Part shown: positions 36,939-45,510 of the stretch, piece by piece
How the letters are laid out: each line of letters starts with the position of its first letter
Numbering within the stretch: the first letter of the stretch is position 1
Assembly (NCBI RefSeq): GCF_040545875.1
Contig: NZ_JBEPMR010000003.1
DNA: 64,000 nt
Strand: one strand, 5' to 3'
DNA from: Faecalicatena_A orotica
GTDB taxonomy: Bacteria; Bacillota; Clostridia; Lachnospirales; Lachnospiraceae
Notes under the pieces: generated by a model
Databases searched by the model: none
The model's input: only the letters and a program-made list of their open reading frames with translations
What the model was told of the DNA's origin: nothing
Made by a program: the position numbers and the translations under genes

Positions 36939-38045
36939 ATGGTATATAATAGTATAAGACCTGGACAGGTCTGGCTGGATACAGAAGGGAAGCGGATTCA
37001 GGCGCATGGCGGTTCTCTGCTATATGAAGACGGATATTATTATTGGTATGGTGAAAACAAAGAAAAGACAACGGGAAAAGATTCTATCTGGCATTGGGGA
37101 GTCCGATGCTACCGCTCATCGGATTTGTATAACTGGGAAGATATGGGAGTGATCATCGAGCCAAATACAGAGGATAAAAGATCTTCCCTGCATCCGACTG
37201 CATGTATGGACCGGCCGCATATTATTTATAATCAAGTAACAAAGAAATATGTCTGCTGGCTGAAAATCATGACGATAGATGGACCGCAGACAGAAACCGT
37301 ATTGACGGCAGATCACTTGTTAGGGCCTTATAAAATCGTCCGCGAAGGTATAAAGCCGTTGGGAATGAGCGCGGGTGACTTTGATCTGGCAGTGGCGCCG
37401 GATGATAAGGCATATTACTATTTTGAACGGGTACACAGCGAGACAATCTGTGCGGATCTGACAGACGACTATACGGATGTGACAGGCTATTACAGTACTC
37501 ACTTTCCGCATCCGCTTCCGCCTTATGTCCGTGAGGCGACCGCGCATTTTGTCCGGAAGGGAAGACATTATATAATCACCAGCGGAACGACCGGGTATTA
37601 CCCGAATCCATCAGAGGTTGCTGTCGGTGACTCATGGCATGGTCCATATACGGTATTAGGAAATCCGCATGTAGACGATTCGAGTGAGACTTCATTCCAT
37701 TCCCAGATTTCTTCGGTATTTAAAGTTCCGGGGAAAAAAGATCTCTATATAGCGTGCGCGGATCGGTGGCTGCCAAACAGAATGGATGTTTTGTATAAGG
37801 ACTGTGAAAGAGCCTGTTCGCTTTACGCTGATCCGGATACTGCAACAAATGCTGAAAAGCAGAAAGAATTAAAGGCGCTTGCAGAAAAAATCCCGTTCCG
37901 GGAATCTCTCGGAATTGGCGTTGATACTTCTGTCGCGGACTATGTATGGCTTCCGCTGAAATTTACGGAACCTGACAAGACACATCCGCAGGGACAGGTG
38001 CTGATTGAATGGAAAGATAAGTGGTGCATTGAGGACTACGAATAA
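36939..38045 (+). CDS. Family 43-like glycoside hydrolase
   Basis: A 368-residue protein with the five-bladed beta-propeller type sequence of GH43-like enzymes. It starts at the ATG at 36939, supported by GAGGAGG eight bases upstream. Visible features are IQAHGGSLLYEDGYYYWYGE near the start, RSSDLYNWEDMGV, DRPHIIYNQVTKKYVCWLK, and GDFDLAVAPD. These enzymes release arabinose, xylose or galactose from decorated glycans. The subfamily and the exact catalytic acids cannot be fixed by eye. No signal peptide is present, so the enzyme should be cytoplasmic. Confidence 0.82.
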   Translation: MVYNSIRPGQVWLDTEGKRIQAHGGSLLYEDGYYYWYGENKEKTTGKDSIWHWGVRCYRSSDLYNWEDMGVIIEPNTEDKRSSLHPTACMDRPHIIYNQVTKKYVCWLKIMTIDGPQTETVLTADHLLGPYKIVREGIKPLGMSAGDFDLAVAPDDKAYYYFERVHSETICADLTDDYTDVTGYYSTHFPHPLPPYVREATAHFVRKGRHYIITSGTTGYYPNPSEVAVGDSWHGPYTVLGNPHVDDSSETSFHSQISSVFKVPGKKDLYIACADRWLPNRMDVLYKDCERACSLYADPDTATNAEKQKELKALAEKIPFRESLGIGVDTSVADYVWLPLKFTEPDKTHPQGQVLIEWKDKWCIEDYE

Positions 38046-38077
38046 AGAGAAAATACATATTTGTTGCAGGCGGACGG

Positions 38078-38140
38078 GGGAAACACATATGATTTGTGGA
38101 AAGATGGATTTTCTTCCGTAGGAACGGATAATCCAATAAA
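38078..38140 (+). pseudogene. Short relic of a GPH symporter gene
   Basis: Translating from 38078 gives GGNTYDLWKDGFSSVGTDN, close to LTYGLWKDGFSAVGMGN of the symporter at 32351. The DNA also matches that gene (GATTTGTGGAAAGATGGATT against GTCTGTGGAAAGACGGATTT). No other part of a transporter is left in the 208-base gap, which otherwise shows no gene. It points to a lost transporter gene between the GH43-like and GH3 genes. Confidence 0.65.
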
Positions 38141-38253
38141 TCGAAATATGATACAAAAGTAAAAGTGAGTTACCGCCGGATGATATTGTGGATGAAGCGA
38201 TAAAGTAATACAGTAAATATAACAAAAAGAGGAAGATGAGCTGGAGGTAAAAA

Positions 38254-40986
38254 ATGAGTTTTGTAGATGAATGGATCAAAAGATGGCCGGGAAATATCGG
38301 ACCGCTGCCCGGAGAGAATGAAGAGGCGGTCTGCCTGCAGGGAGCAGAAGAGGGGATGGTTCTTTTAAAAAATGATGGAATACTCCCGCTCTCCGACAAA
38401 AAGCTGGCGCTTTTTGGAGCAGGCGCCGTGGATACGATTATTGGAGGAATTGGAAGCGGTTCCACTGAGCCTCCCCTTAAGATTAATGTGGAAAAGGGAC
38501 TTAAAGAGAGCGGATGTGAATTGACCTCCGAAAGATGGCTGCAAAAATTTGCCGCGGCCAGTAAGAAAGCCAATGACGAACTGGATATTGATGACTTTAC
38601 GAGACTCTGGTGTGGGATTACGGTCCTTATTGATGAGCCGGAGATTACAGAGGAAGAAATTGTAGAGGCAAAGGCAGCGAAGACTGCTGTATATGTAATT
38701 CGAAGAAATACAGGGGAAGGCTATGACAGGAAGAATGAAAAAGGAGATTTCCTTTTATCTGATATGGAATACGAGAATCTGTCAAAGATTGCGGAAGGAT
38801 TTGAACACACCGTGGTAGTTCTTAATACTTCCGTTATGGATCCGCGGTTTATAGAAGAGATCCCGGGTATCGACGCAGTAATTCTGATGAACCTGCCTGG
38901 AATGATGGCAGGGAAGGCTCTGTCAGATATTCTGTTTGGAAAAGCGAATCCGTCCGGTCGCCTGACAGATACATGGGCGCGGAGGTACGAAGACTATCCG
39001 GCTTCTGCGATTTTTTCTACAAGTGACGGAATTACGGACGAGGAAGATTATCTGGAAGATATTTACGTGGGATACCGCTATTTTGACAGCTTTAACGTAA
39101 CTCCGCATTGGTGCTTTGGGTACGGTTTAAGCTATACTGAATTTTCTATGGAAACAGAGAATGTGAATGCAGACGAGCAGAAGGTTACAGTGGCTGTTCG
39201 TGTAAAGAACACAGGAAATCGTTCAGGAAAAGAAGTAGTACAGGTCTATGTGTCCGCGCCGCAGAGCGAACGGCTTCCGAAACCGTATCAGGAGCTGAGG
39301 GGCTTCGTAAAAACAAAGAAATTGAATCCGGGAGAGGAAGAAATTGTGCAAATCAGTTTTCAGACGGTATCGCTTGCCTCTTTTGATACAGAACGTTCAT
39401 CTTATGTTCTGGAGAAAGGTCAGTATTTGATCCGTGTAGGAAAGAACAGCCGTGAGACGGAAATTGCGGCAGTATTGTCACTTGACGATGAGGTGATTAC
39501 TGAAAAGCTGGGTAAAAAGGTACAGTGTCCAAAGGAATTGAATCTTTATAAAGCACCTGCCATCACCTATGAGCAGACGGACGCGCCTGTGCTCATGCTC
39601 AACGCTTCAAAATTTCACGCAGAAGATCACACGGCCGCAGGCACAGAATGTACCGTGACTTATATTCCGGAAGGTGCGGAGTATGAGCCGTATGTGGAGA
39701 AAAATCCGTACAGATTAAAGTATGAGACGAAAGAAAAGGTTGAAACTGTCAGAAATGTTCCGGATGCGACCTTCCCGGATGTGGCGGAAGGAAAGGTGAC
39801 GATGGAAGAATTTGTAGCCTCACTGGATCAGGGAGTACTCCTTCGTCTTGTTACCGGAGTTTCCCACGAAACGCCCTATCCTGTTCCCAGCCGGATGAAG
39901 AAGAAAGCAGAACCGTTAAAAGCGATTCCTTCTTCCGGAAGGACTACCGCACAGTATGTGGAGACGCTCGGTATTCCTAATTCCTATCTCGCAGACGGTC
40001 CCGCAGGCGTGCGCGTGATCGGAAAACCGACGGCAGCCTGGGCGGTGGGAACGGTCCTTGCACAGACATGGAACACAGAACTGATGGAAAAGACCGGAGA
40101 CGGGTTCGGAACAGAGATGGAGGCATATCATCAGTCCGTTATCCTTGGCCCCGGCATGAATATCCACAGAGATCCTATGGGCGGACGCAGTTTTGAGTAC
40201 TATACAGAAGATCCGTTTTTGAACGGAAAGATGGCAGCGGCTTTTACGAAAGGAGTTCAAAGTCATGAAGGATGTATGGTTGCACTAAAGCATTTCGCAT
40301 GCAACAGTCAGGAGACAGACCGTGGATTTTCCAGCTCAAACCTGAGCGAGCGGGCGCTTCGTGAGATTTATCTGAAAGGATTTGAAATAGTGGTAAAAGA
40401 GGCGAATCCGGGGACAATCATGACATCCTATAATAAGGTCAATGGAGTACACTCTTCGGAAAATCGGGAGCTTCTGGAAGATATTGTGCGCGGAGAATGG
40501 GGATTTCAGGGTATGTTTATGACTGACTGGCATTCCGAATCCTACAAACCGGCAGATATCCATGCAGGGAATGACATCATCATGGGAGGAATCCAGGTTG
40601 AAGCAATCGAAGAGGCACTGGAAGGATGGGAACCGGAATTTGAAACGGATGGTTCTGTAAAGCAGCGGACAGTAATCTCATATGATGGAATTAAGCAGGA
40701 TATTGTCGAAGAATGGGGCTCATTCCTGCCGTGTGCAGAAGGCGCTGATATATGCAGGACAACCGTTTTGGCAGGAACAGAAGTGGGAGAAGAGGTTCAG
40801 AAATACATAGACAGTGGCATCGCCTCTGTTCGTGAAAATCCGGACGGATCAAAGAAAATTTCCTATAAAGGAATACGCCGGGGACGTCATCTGGCACTGG
40901 GCGATCTGCAGAGATGTGCAATGCACGTCCTTCGGTATCTGCTTAAATCCAGTGCATGGAAAGAGATGAAAAAGAACATGAAATGA
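38254..40986 (+). CDS. Glycoside hydrolase family 3 with permuted domain order
   Basis: A 910-residue GH3 enzyme in which the (alpha/beta)6 sandwich comes first (about 25-270, EEGMVLLKNDGILPLSDKK), followed by a fibronectin type III-like domain (about 300-420, GNRSGKEVVQVYVSAP) and then the TIM barrel domain (about 510-840). The barrel has KHFACNSQE (Lys679, His680) and the nucleophile Asp758 in GMFMTDW. Known relatives with this inverted order are beta-glucosidases of rumen Lachnospiraceae and Ruminococcus. No signal peptide. It could be a beta-glucosidase, xylosidase or related exo-enzyme. The start is supported by CTGGAGG. Confidence 0.9.
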   Translation: MSFVDEWIKRWPGNIGPLPGENEEAVCLQGAEEGMVLLKNDGILPLSDKKLALFGAGAVDTIIGGIGSGSTEPPLKINVEKGLKESGCELTSERWLQKFAAASKKANDELDIDDFTRLWCGITVLIDEPEITEEEIVEAKAAKTAVYVIRRNTGEGYDRKNEKGDFLLSDMEYENLSKIAEGFEHTVVVLNTSVMDPRFIEEIPGIDAVILMNLPGMMAGKALSDILFGKANPSGRLTDTWARRYEDYPASAIFSTSDGITDEEDYLEDIYVGYRYFDSFNVTPHWCFGYGLSYTEFSMETENVNADEQKVTVAVRVKNTGNRSGKEVVQVYVSAPQSERLPKPYQELRGFVKTKKLNPGEEEIVQISFQTVSLASFDTERSSYVLEKGQYLIRVGKNSRETEIAAVLSLDDEVITEKLGKKVQCPKELNLYKAPAITYEQTDAPVLMLNASKFHAEDHTAAGTECTVTYIPEGAEYEPYVEKNPYRLKYETKEKVETVRNVPDATFPDVAEGKVTMEEFVASLDQGVLLRLVTGVSHETPYPVPSRMKKKAEPLKAIPSSGRTTAQYVETLGIPNSYLADGPAGVRVIGKPTAAWAVGTVLAQTWNTELMEKTGDGFGTEMEAYHQSVILGPGMNIHRDPMGGRSFEYYTEDPFLNGKMAAAFTKGVQSHEGCMVALKHFACNSQETDRGFSSSNLSERALREIYLKGFEIVVKEANPGTIMTSYNKVNGVHSSENRELLEDIVRGEWGFQGMFMTDWHSESYKPADIHAGNDIIMGGIQVEAIEEALEGWEPEFETDGSVKQRTVISYDGIKQDIVEEWGSFLPCAEGADICRTTVLAGTEVGEEVQKYIDSGIASVRENPDGSKKISYKGIRRGRHLALGDLQRCAMHVLRYLLKSSAWKEMKKNMK

Positions 40987-41029
40987 TATGAAAAGAACAA
41001 CGAATATAATAAGACGGAGGAATACGAAA

Positions 41030-41941
41030 GTGAAAATCGGAAGGATTGAAGTGGCGGACAAAAAGACCGGTATCGGGATAGCTTCCCTTGCAAAAATGAG
41101 AGCCGGTTATGCAGAAAGAACATCTGTGGGGGAGCGGTTTTCGGTGCCGCGCGGAGACAGTAAAGAGAATGTCCCCGTGCTGATCTACAGACCTGAGAAA
41201 AAGAACGCAGAAAAGCTGCCGGTGTTCTTTAATATGCACGGCGGAGCATGGGTCGCCGGCGATGCCATGATGATGGAAAGCTTTTGCCAGCTTCTTGCAG
41301 AGAGTGTACCGGCAGTCGTTGTCAATATCAATTATCATAAGGCAGATGTGATTCCCCTTCCGGAAATGTCGGCGGAAGCCTGTGATTGTGTCAGATATTT
41401 TGCCGGACATGCGGAAGAATACGGAATTGACAACAGCAGAATGGCGATTGGCGGACACAGCGCCGGAGCGAATATCGCGGCAGGGACAGTACTTCGATTA
41501 AAGGAATGCGGGATTGATATGAAACTACAGATTCTCGTATATCCCTGTGTCGATCTTCGTCCTGAGGCAAATTGCGGATGGATGAACATGGTTATCAGCA
41601 GTGTCGTACCGGAAGGACATCTGGAAGAGTGCCATATCTCACCGATGGCGGCGGAGGATGAGCAGATAAAAGCACTTTGTCCGGCTGTTATCGTGGCATG
41701 CGGCAGGGATGATTTAAAACCTCATGCGCTTAATTATGCGAAACGGCTGATTGACAATGGAGTAAATGTATATTTCAGAGAATACGAACATGCGGAGCAT
41801 GGATTTTTGGAAGTAAACCGGCCGGACTACGAGCCATCCACAGACGGACGTATCAATGCGGAACAAGGCGCTTATGCAAGAGATTGCGAGCAGTGGCTTA
41901 TAAAGGTTTTAAAAAGTGAACTTTTGGAGGAAGTAAAATGA
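41030..41941 (+). CDS. Alpha/beta hydrolase 1 (HSL-type esterase)
   Basis: An esterase of about 303 residues of the hormone-sensitive lipase type, with the oxyanion-hole motif NMHGGAWVAGD and the nucleophile Ser144 in GGHSAGAN. The acid is likely in ACGRDDLK and the His in EHAEHGFLEV. I prefer the GTG at 41030 because GGAGG lies 11 bases upstream; an ATG at 40988, in the same frame, has no ribosome binding site and overlaps the GH3 tail region. No signal peptide. It probably removes acyl groups from imported glycosides. The stop overlaps the next hydrolase by four bases. Confidence 0.88.
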   Translation: MKIGRIEVADKKTGIGIASLAKMRAGYAERTSVGERFSVPRGDSKENVPVLIYRPEKKNAEKLPVFFNMHGGAWVAGDAMMMESFCQLLAESVPAVVVNINYHKADVIPLPEMSAEACDCVRYFAGHAEEYGIDNSRMAIGGHSAGANIAAGTVLRLKECGIDMKLQILVYPCVDLRPEANCGWMNMVISSVVPEGHLEECHISPMAAEDEQIKALCPAVIVACGRDDLKPHALNYAKRLIDNGVNVYFREYEHAEHGFLEVNRPDYEPSTDGRINAEQGAYARDCEQWLIKVLKSELLEEVK

Positions 41942-42975
41942 CCATAAATACTGAGAAAATCATCCTGAATCAAGAACGAAATGTTACGCTTTCTGCTATG
42001 GTACAGACAGTAGGCGGAGCGTGGGGATTTACAGAACGTCCGGCCGTTATGGTCATTCCGGGCGGCGGTTATGCCATGTGTTCTGACTGGGAAGCGGAAA
42101 TCGTAGCATATCCCTATCTGGCAGCCGGATTTCATGCGTTCGTTCTGCGCTATTCCGTAGGAGAGCACAGAGCATGGCCGAATCCTCTGGACGACTATGA
42201 GCAGGCGATGGAGTATATTGAAACTCATGCAGAAGAGTGGGGCGTACTCACAGACAAGATCGCTGTTATCGGATTTTCCGCAGGAGGTCACCTGGCGGCA
42301 TGTGCCGCAACGATGGCGAAGCATCGTCCGGCTGCTGCAATCCTTGGATACGCCGCGCTGAAGCAGGAGATTACGGATGCATGTCAGCCGGGTGGAATCG
42401 CGCCTGCTCCAATAGATCATGTCGATGCAGAGACTCCGCCTTGCTTTTTGACAGCTTGCCGGGATGACAGTGTGGTTCCGATTTCTAACACAGTGGATTT
42501 CATGACGGTGCTGGATAAATATTCCATCACCTATGAGTGCCACATCTATCCATTTGGTGAACACGGTTTTTCAACCGGAGAAGTGTCAGACATCGGACTG
42601 GGACAGGGCTGCAGCCGGATCCCTCAGTGGGTTCCGAATTCCGTCGGGTTTCTCTGGGATATCTTTGGACGGCTTACTCCGAAAGGAATGGGAGCCCCTG
42701 CTTGTCAGACCAAGATAAATGGAGACGCTGAACCGGTTCTGTCAGTGAGATGTTCGATCCGCCATCTCAGGAAGTTTGTTACAGAGGTCAAGGAGCTTAC
42801 TCCCGTACTCAATGCTATTGACGCTTATTCCAGCGGCATCTTTAAAGAATCTGGGAAAGTGATAGCAGATCAATTTAATTTGGGATTCCTTATGGAGGCG
42901 CTTGGCAGGACAAAGGAAGAGATTGAAGATTTAGACAAGCTGCTCAGACAAGTTCCAAATCAAATAGATAAATAA
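41938..42975 (+). CDS. Alpha/beta hydrolase 2 with C-terminal helical extension
   Basis: A 345-residue hydrolase. Residues about 20-250 are an alpha/beta hydrolase related to BD-FAE or acetyl xylan esterase-like proteins, with VIPGGGYAMCSDWEAE as oxyanion motif, the nucleophile Ser114 in GFSAGGHLAA, TACRDDSVVP, and the His in PFGEHGFS. The last 75 or so residues form an additional, predicted helical part (RHLRKFVTEVKEL, then FLMEALGRTKEEIEDLDKLL) that is not needed for the hydrolase fold. It is translationally coupled to the upstream esterase and followed by the second symporter. Confidence 0.85.
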   Translation: MTINTEKIILNQERNVTLSAMVQTVGGAWGFTERPAVMVIPGGGYAMCSDWEAEIVAYPYLAAGFHAFVLRYSVGEHRAWPNPLDDYEQAMEYIETHAEEWGVLTDKIAVIGFSAGGHLAACAATMAKHRPAAAILGYAALKQEITDACQPGGIAPAPIDHVDAETPPCFLTACRDDSVVPISNTVDFMTVLDKYSITYECHIYPFGEHGFSTGEVSDIGLGQGCSRIPQWVPNSVGFLWDIFGRLTPKGMGAPACQTKINGDAEPVLSVRCSIRHLRKFVTEVKELTPVLNAIDAYSSGIFKESGKVIADQFNLGFLMEALGRTKEEIEDLDKLLRQVPNQIDK

Positions 42976-42993
42976 CAAGCGAGAAAGGAGATT

Positions 42994-44490
42994 ATGATGA
43001 AAAAATTATTTGGGAAAAAAGAAATCAATATGGCGTCAGATGCAAAGGTAGGATGGGGCGAGCATCTCGCCTATGGCGTCGGAAATGCAGCAAACGACGT
43101 ATCCGGAACTATGATCGGAAACTACATTTTAATCTATTATACGATGGTTCTGGGGATGGATGTGCTGCTTGCCACCAGTGTACTGGCTGCATCCAGAATG
43201 ATGGATGGATTATCTGATCTGATCATGGGACGCATTATTGACCGTACGCAGACCAAGATTGGAAAAGCGAAACCATGGTATTTTCGGTTCATTCTGCCTA
43301 TGGTGATCTCCATGCTTCTCGTCTTTAATGTGCCTCATAGCATCGGGAGGGCAGGTCAGGTGATTTATATGTTTCTCACCTATAATTTGGTGACCACAAT
43401 CTGCGGTACAGCCCTTGGGATTTCCTTTACGTCATTAAATGGTCTGATGACTACTAACCAGATCTCAAGAGGAAGAAACGGCGTTGTGGCAAGAATATTC
43501 AGTCTGGTAACTGGTATTTTTGCCAGCAACACGATTTTCCGTTTTGCAAGGTTCTTTGGCGGCGGAGATGAATATAGTCAGAAAGGATGGAGTATGGCTA
43601 TGATTGTTTACGCGGTTGTCTTTGTCTGCCTGACATTGATTCATCACTTTTTTACACATGAACGTGTAAATCAGGTGAGAAATGAAAATGAGATCACAGA
43701 TAAAACACTCCGCTCTGTGACAGGGGAGAAAATTAGCGCGGGTAAATCACTGCTGTCTCTTATTAAAAATAAATTCTGGGTAACTACTTTGGTTGTGTGC
43801 GTATTTATTGCCATATTACTGACGATAAATACTACTATGGCGGTATATTTTTCTCAGTATATTATGAATGATCTGGATGCTCAGGGCATAATTGTATCTC
43901 TTATAAGTCTGACGGCGATTCCTGGTACGCTTATCAGTCTTCCCCTTATGACCAGACTGGGAAAGCGAAATGTTATGCTTGTAGGGCTGGGAATAAACCT
44001 GATCGGCTGCCTGTTGCCTGTGTTCTCTATGAATACTATGGTTATCTACATAGGCAGTATTATTAAAGGCTTAGGATACGGAATTACAGCAGGTCCCACG
44101 GGCAGTATTATCCAGGATACGCTTACTTACGGTGAGTGGAAGAACGGCTTCAGTAATATGGGGATGGGTAACGCGGCAAATTCTTTTGCTATGAAAGCGA
44201 GCGGAAGTCTTGGGACGATTATTGTTGGTTTTATGCTCAGCATATCGGGCTTTGTGGAGCAGTCACTGGTTCAGTCTCAGCAAACGTTGAATATGATTAG
44301 CTTCGGATATATCTGGATGCCGGCGCTTATGGCGATTACCTGCATTATTATAATGCTGTTTTATACCTTGGATAAGATTTATCCACAAATTGAGGCAGAT
44401 CTGAAAGAGGGTAAATATGCTCCCGGTGTTCAAAAGGAAGCCGCTGTAATTGCGGATGAGGAAAAAGGTGACAAACATTATGAAAACTAA
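42994..44490 (+). CDS. GPH family sugar:cation symporter 2
   Basis: A 498-residue twelve-helix transporter, homologous to but distinct from the symporter at 32351. It has SRMMDGLSDLIMGRIIDRT followed by KAKPWYFRF, and the late motif LTYGEWKNGFSNMGMGN. Probably imports a related glycoside by cation symport. Strong ribosome binding site AAAGGAG. The C-terminal end overlaps the next hydrolase gene by 11 bases. The two symporters in one locus suggest two substrates or two forms of one substrate. Confidence 0.92.
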   Translation: MMKKLFGKKEINMASDAKVGWGEHLAYGVGNAANDVSGTMIGNYILIYYTMVLGMDVLLATSVLAASRMMDGLSDLIMGRIIDRTQTKIGKAKPWYFRFILPMVISMLLVFNVPHSIGRAGQVIYMFLTYNLVTTICGTALGISFTSLNGLMTTNQISRGRNGVVARIFSLVTGIFASNTIFRFARFFGGGDEYSQKGWSMAMIVYAVVFVCLTLIHHFFTHERVNQVRNENEITDKTLRSVTGEKISAGKSLLSLIKNKFWVTTLVVCVFIAILLTINTTMAVYFSQYIMNDLDAQGIIVSLISLTAIPGTLISLPLMTRLGKRNVMLVGLGINLIGCLLPVFSMNTMVIYIGSIIKGLGYGITAGPTGSIIQDTLTYGEWKNGFSNMGMGNAANSFAMKASGSLGTIIVGFMLSISGFVEQSLVQSQQTLNMISFGYIWMPALMAITCIIIMLFYTLDKIYPQIEADLKEGKYAPGVQKEAAVIADEEKGDKHYEN

Positions 44491-45466
44491 ATTTGATCGA
44501 AGAGCAAGATTTATCCAGAATACAGCCTGTAGGAAGTATTTTAAGTGTAAACCAAATTCTTTTGACGCACAGTCGGAAGCCGTGGATATTGTAAGAGAGG
44601 ATGGCGTGCGTGTGATTACGGATATTCCTTATGGAACGAAGTACCCGAATAGTTTTTTGGATATTTATCTCCCGAAGAAAGAATGGATGGAGAGCGCAGG
44701 AGAAAACGGAGTACCTGTGTTCGTCTACTTTCACGGCGGCGGATTCCTTTTTGGGAACCGCCGCATGGGAGATCCGCTGACTAAGGACCCCACCGGCATG
44801 AGGGAATGGTTCGGATATTTTTTAGACAAAGGGATCGGAGTAGTCAGTGCAAGCTACGCCTTTGCTCCGGAATACAGATTCCCTGTTCAGATTAAACAGG
44901 TAGATCAGGTATTGGGATTTTTAGGCGGGCATGGGAAAGAGTATGGATTGGATTCTGACCAGATGCTACTGGGAGGCGGAAGTGCTGGGGCGGACATGAC
45001 TGAAATATATGGACTGGTGATTTCCGACAGTTCCTATGCTGCCCAATTTCCTTTTGTACCGACAGTCCGGCGTGAGCAGATAAAAGGTCTTATTATCGAT
45101 GAAGCTGCCCTGTGCTTTCATACATTTAAAAACCCAAAGGGGATGGATACGATGTTGGGATGCTGGGTGGGAGAGGAAGATTTCCTACATGGTCCGAATT
45201 CCATCCTCTGTGATGTGCCGGAACATATTGCGGACAGTTATATTCCAACTTTTGTTACCGGAAGCACTGCGGATCATTTCTTTATCCAGTCCGCCTTGAA
45301 ACTGAAGGTCAGGCTGGATGAAATTGGCGTTCGCTGTGACCTGTATTATCCCCCCCTTTCTATGGGGGAGTTTGGTCATGGCTTTCTTTCTCAGGCTGAA
45401 ACTCCGGCAGGTAAAGCAGGAAATGAAAAGATGATAAGATTTATAGATGCCGTGTTAGGAAAATAG
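44480..45466 (+). CDS. Alpha/beta hydrolase 3
   Basis: A 328-residue hydrolase with FVYFHGGGFLFGNRR as oxyanion-hole motif and nucleophile Ser168 in GGGSAGAD; a His is expected in MGEFGHGFLS. The start at 44480 lies inside the end of the symporter gene, with AAAGGTGAC upstream. It is not closely similar to the other two hydrolases of the locus, so three separate esterase or lyase activities are encoded. No signal peptide. Substrate unknown; removal of acetyl, feruloyl or other acyl groups would fit the setting. Confidence 0.85.
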   Translation: MKTKFDRRARFIQNTACRKYFKCKPNSFDAQSEAVDIVREDGVRVITDIPYGTKYPNSFLDIYLPKKEWMESAGENGVPVFVYFHGGGFLFGNRRMGDPLTKDPTGMREWFGYFLDKGIGVVSASYAFAPEYRFPVQIKQVDQVLGFLGGHGKEYGLDSDQMLLGGGSAGADMTEIYGLVISDSSYAAQFPFVPTVRREQIKGLIIDEAALCFHTFKNPKGMDTMLGCWVGEEDFLHGPNSILCDVPEHIADSYIPTFVTGSTADHFFIQSALKLKVRLDEIGVRCDLYYPPLSMGEFGHGFLSQAETPAGKAGNEKMIRFIDAVLGK

Positions 45467-45510
45467 GTTGAACTATCCAATATATTCGGCGGATAAGGAG
45501 GAATTATATC

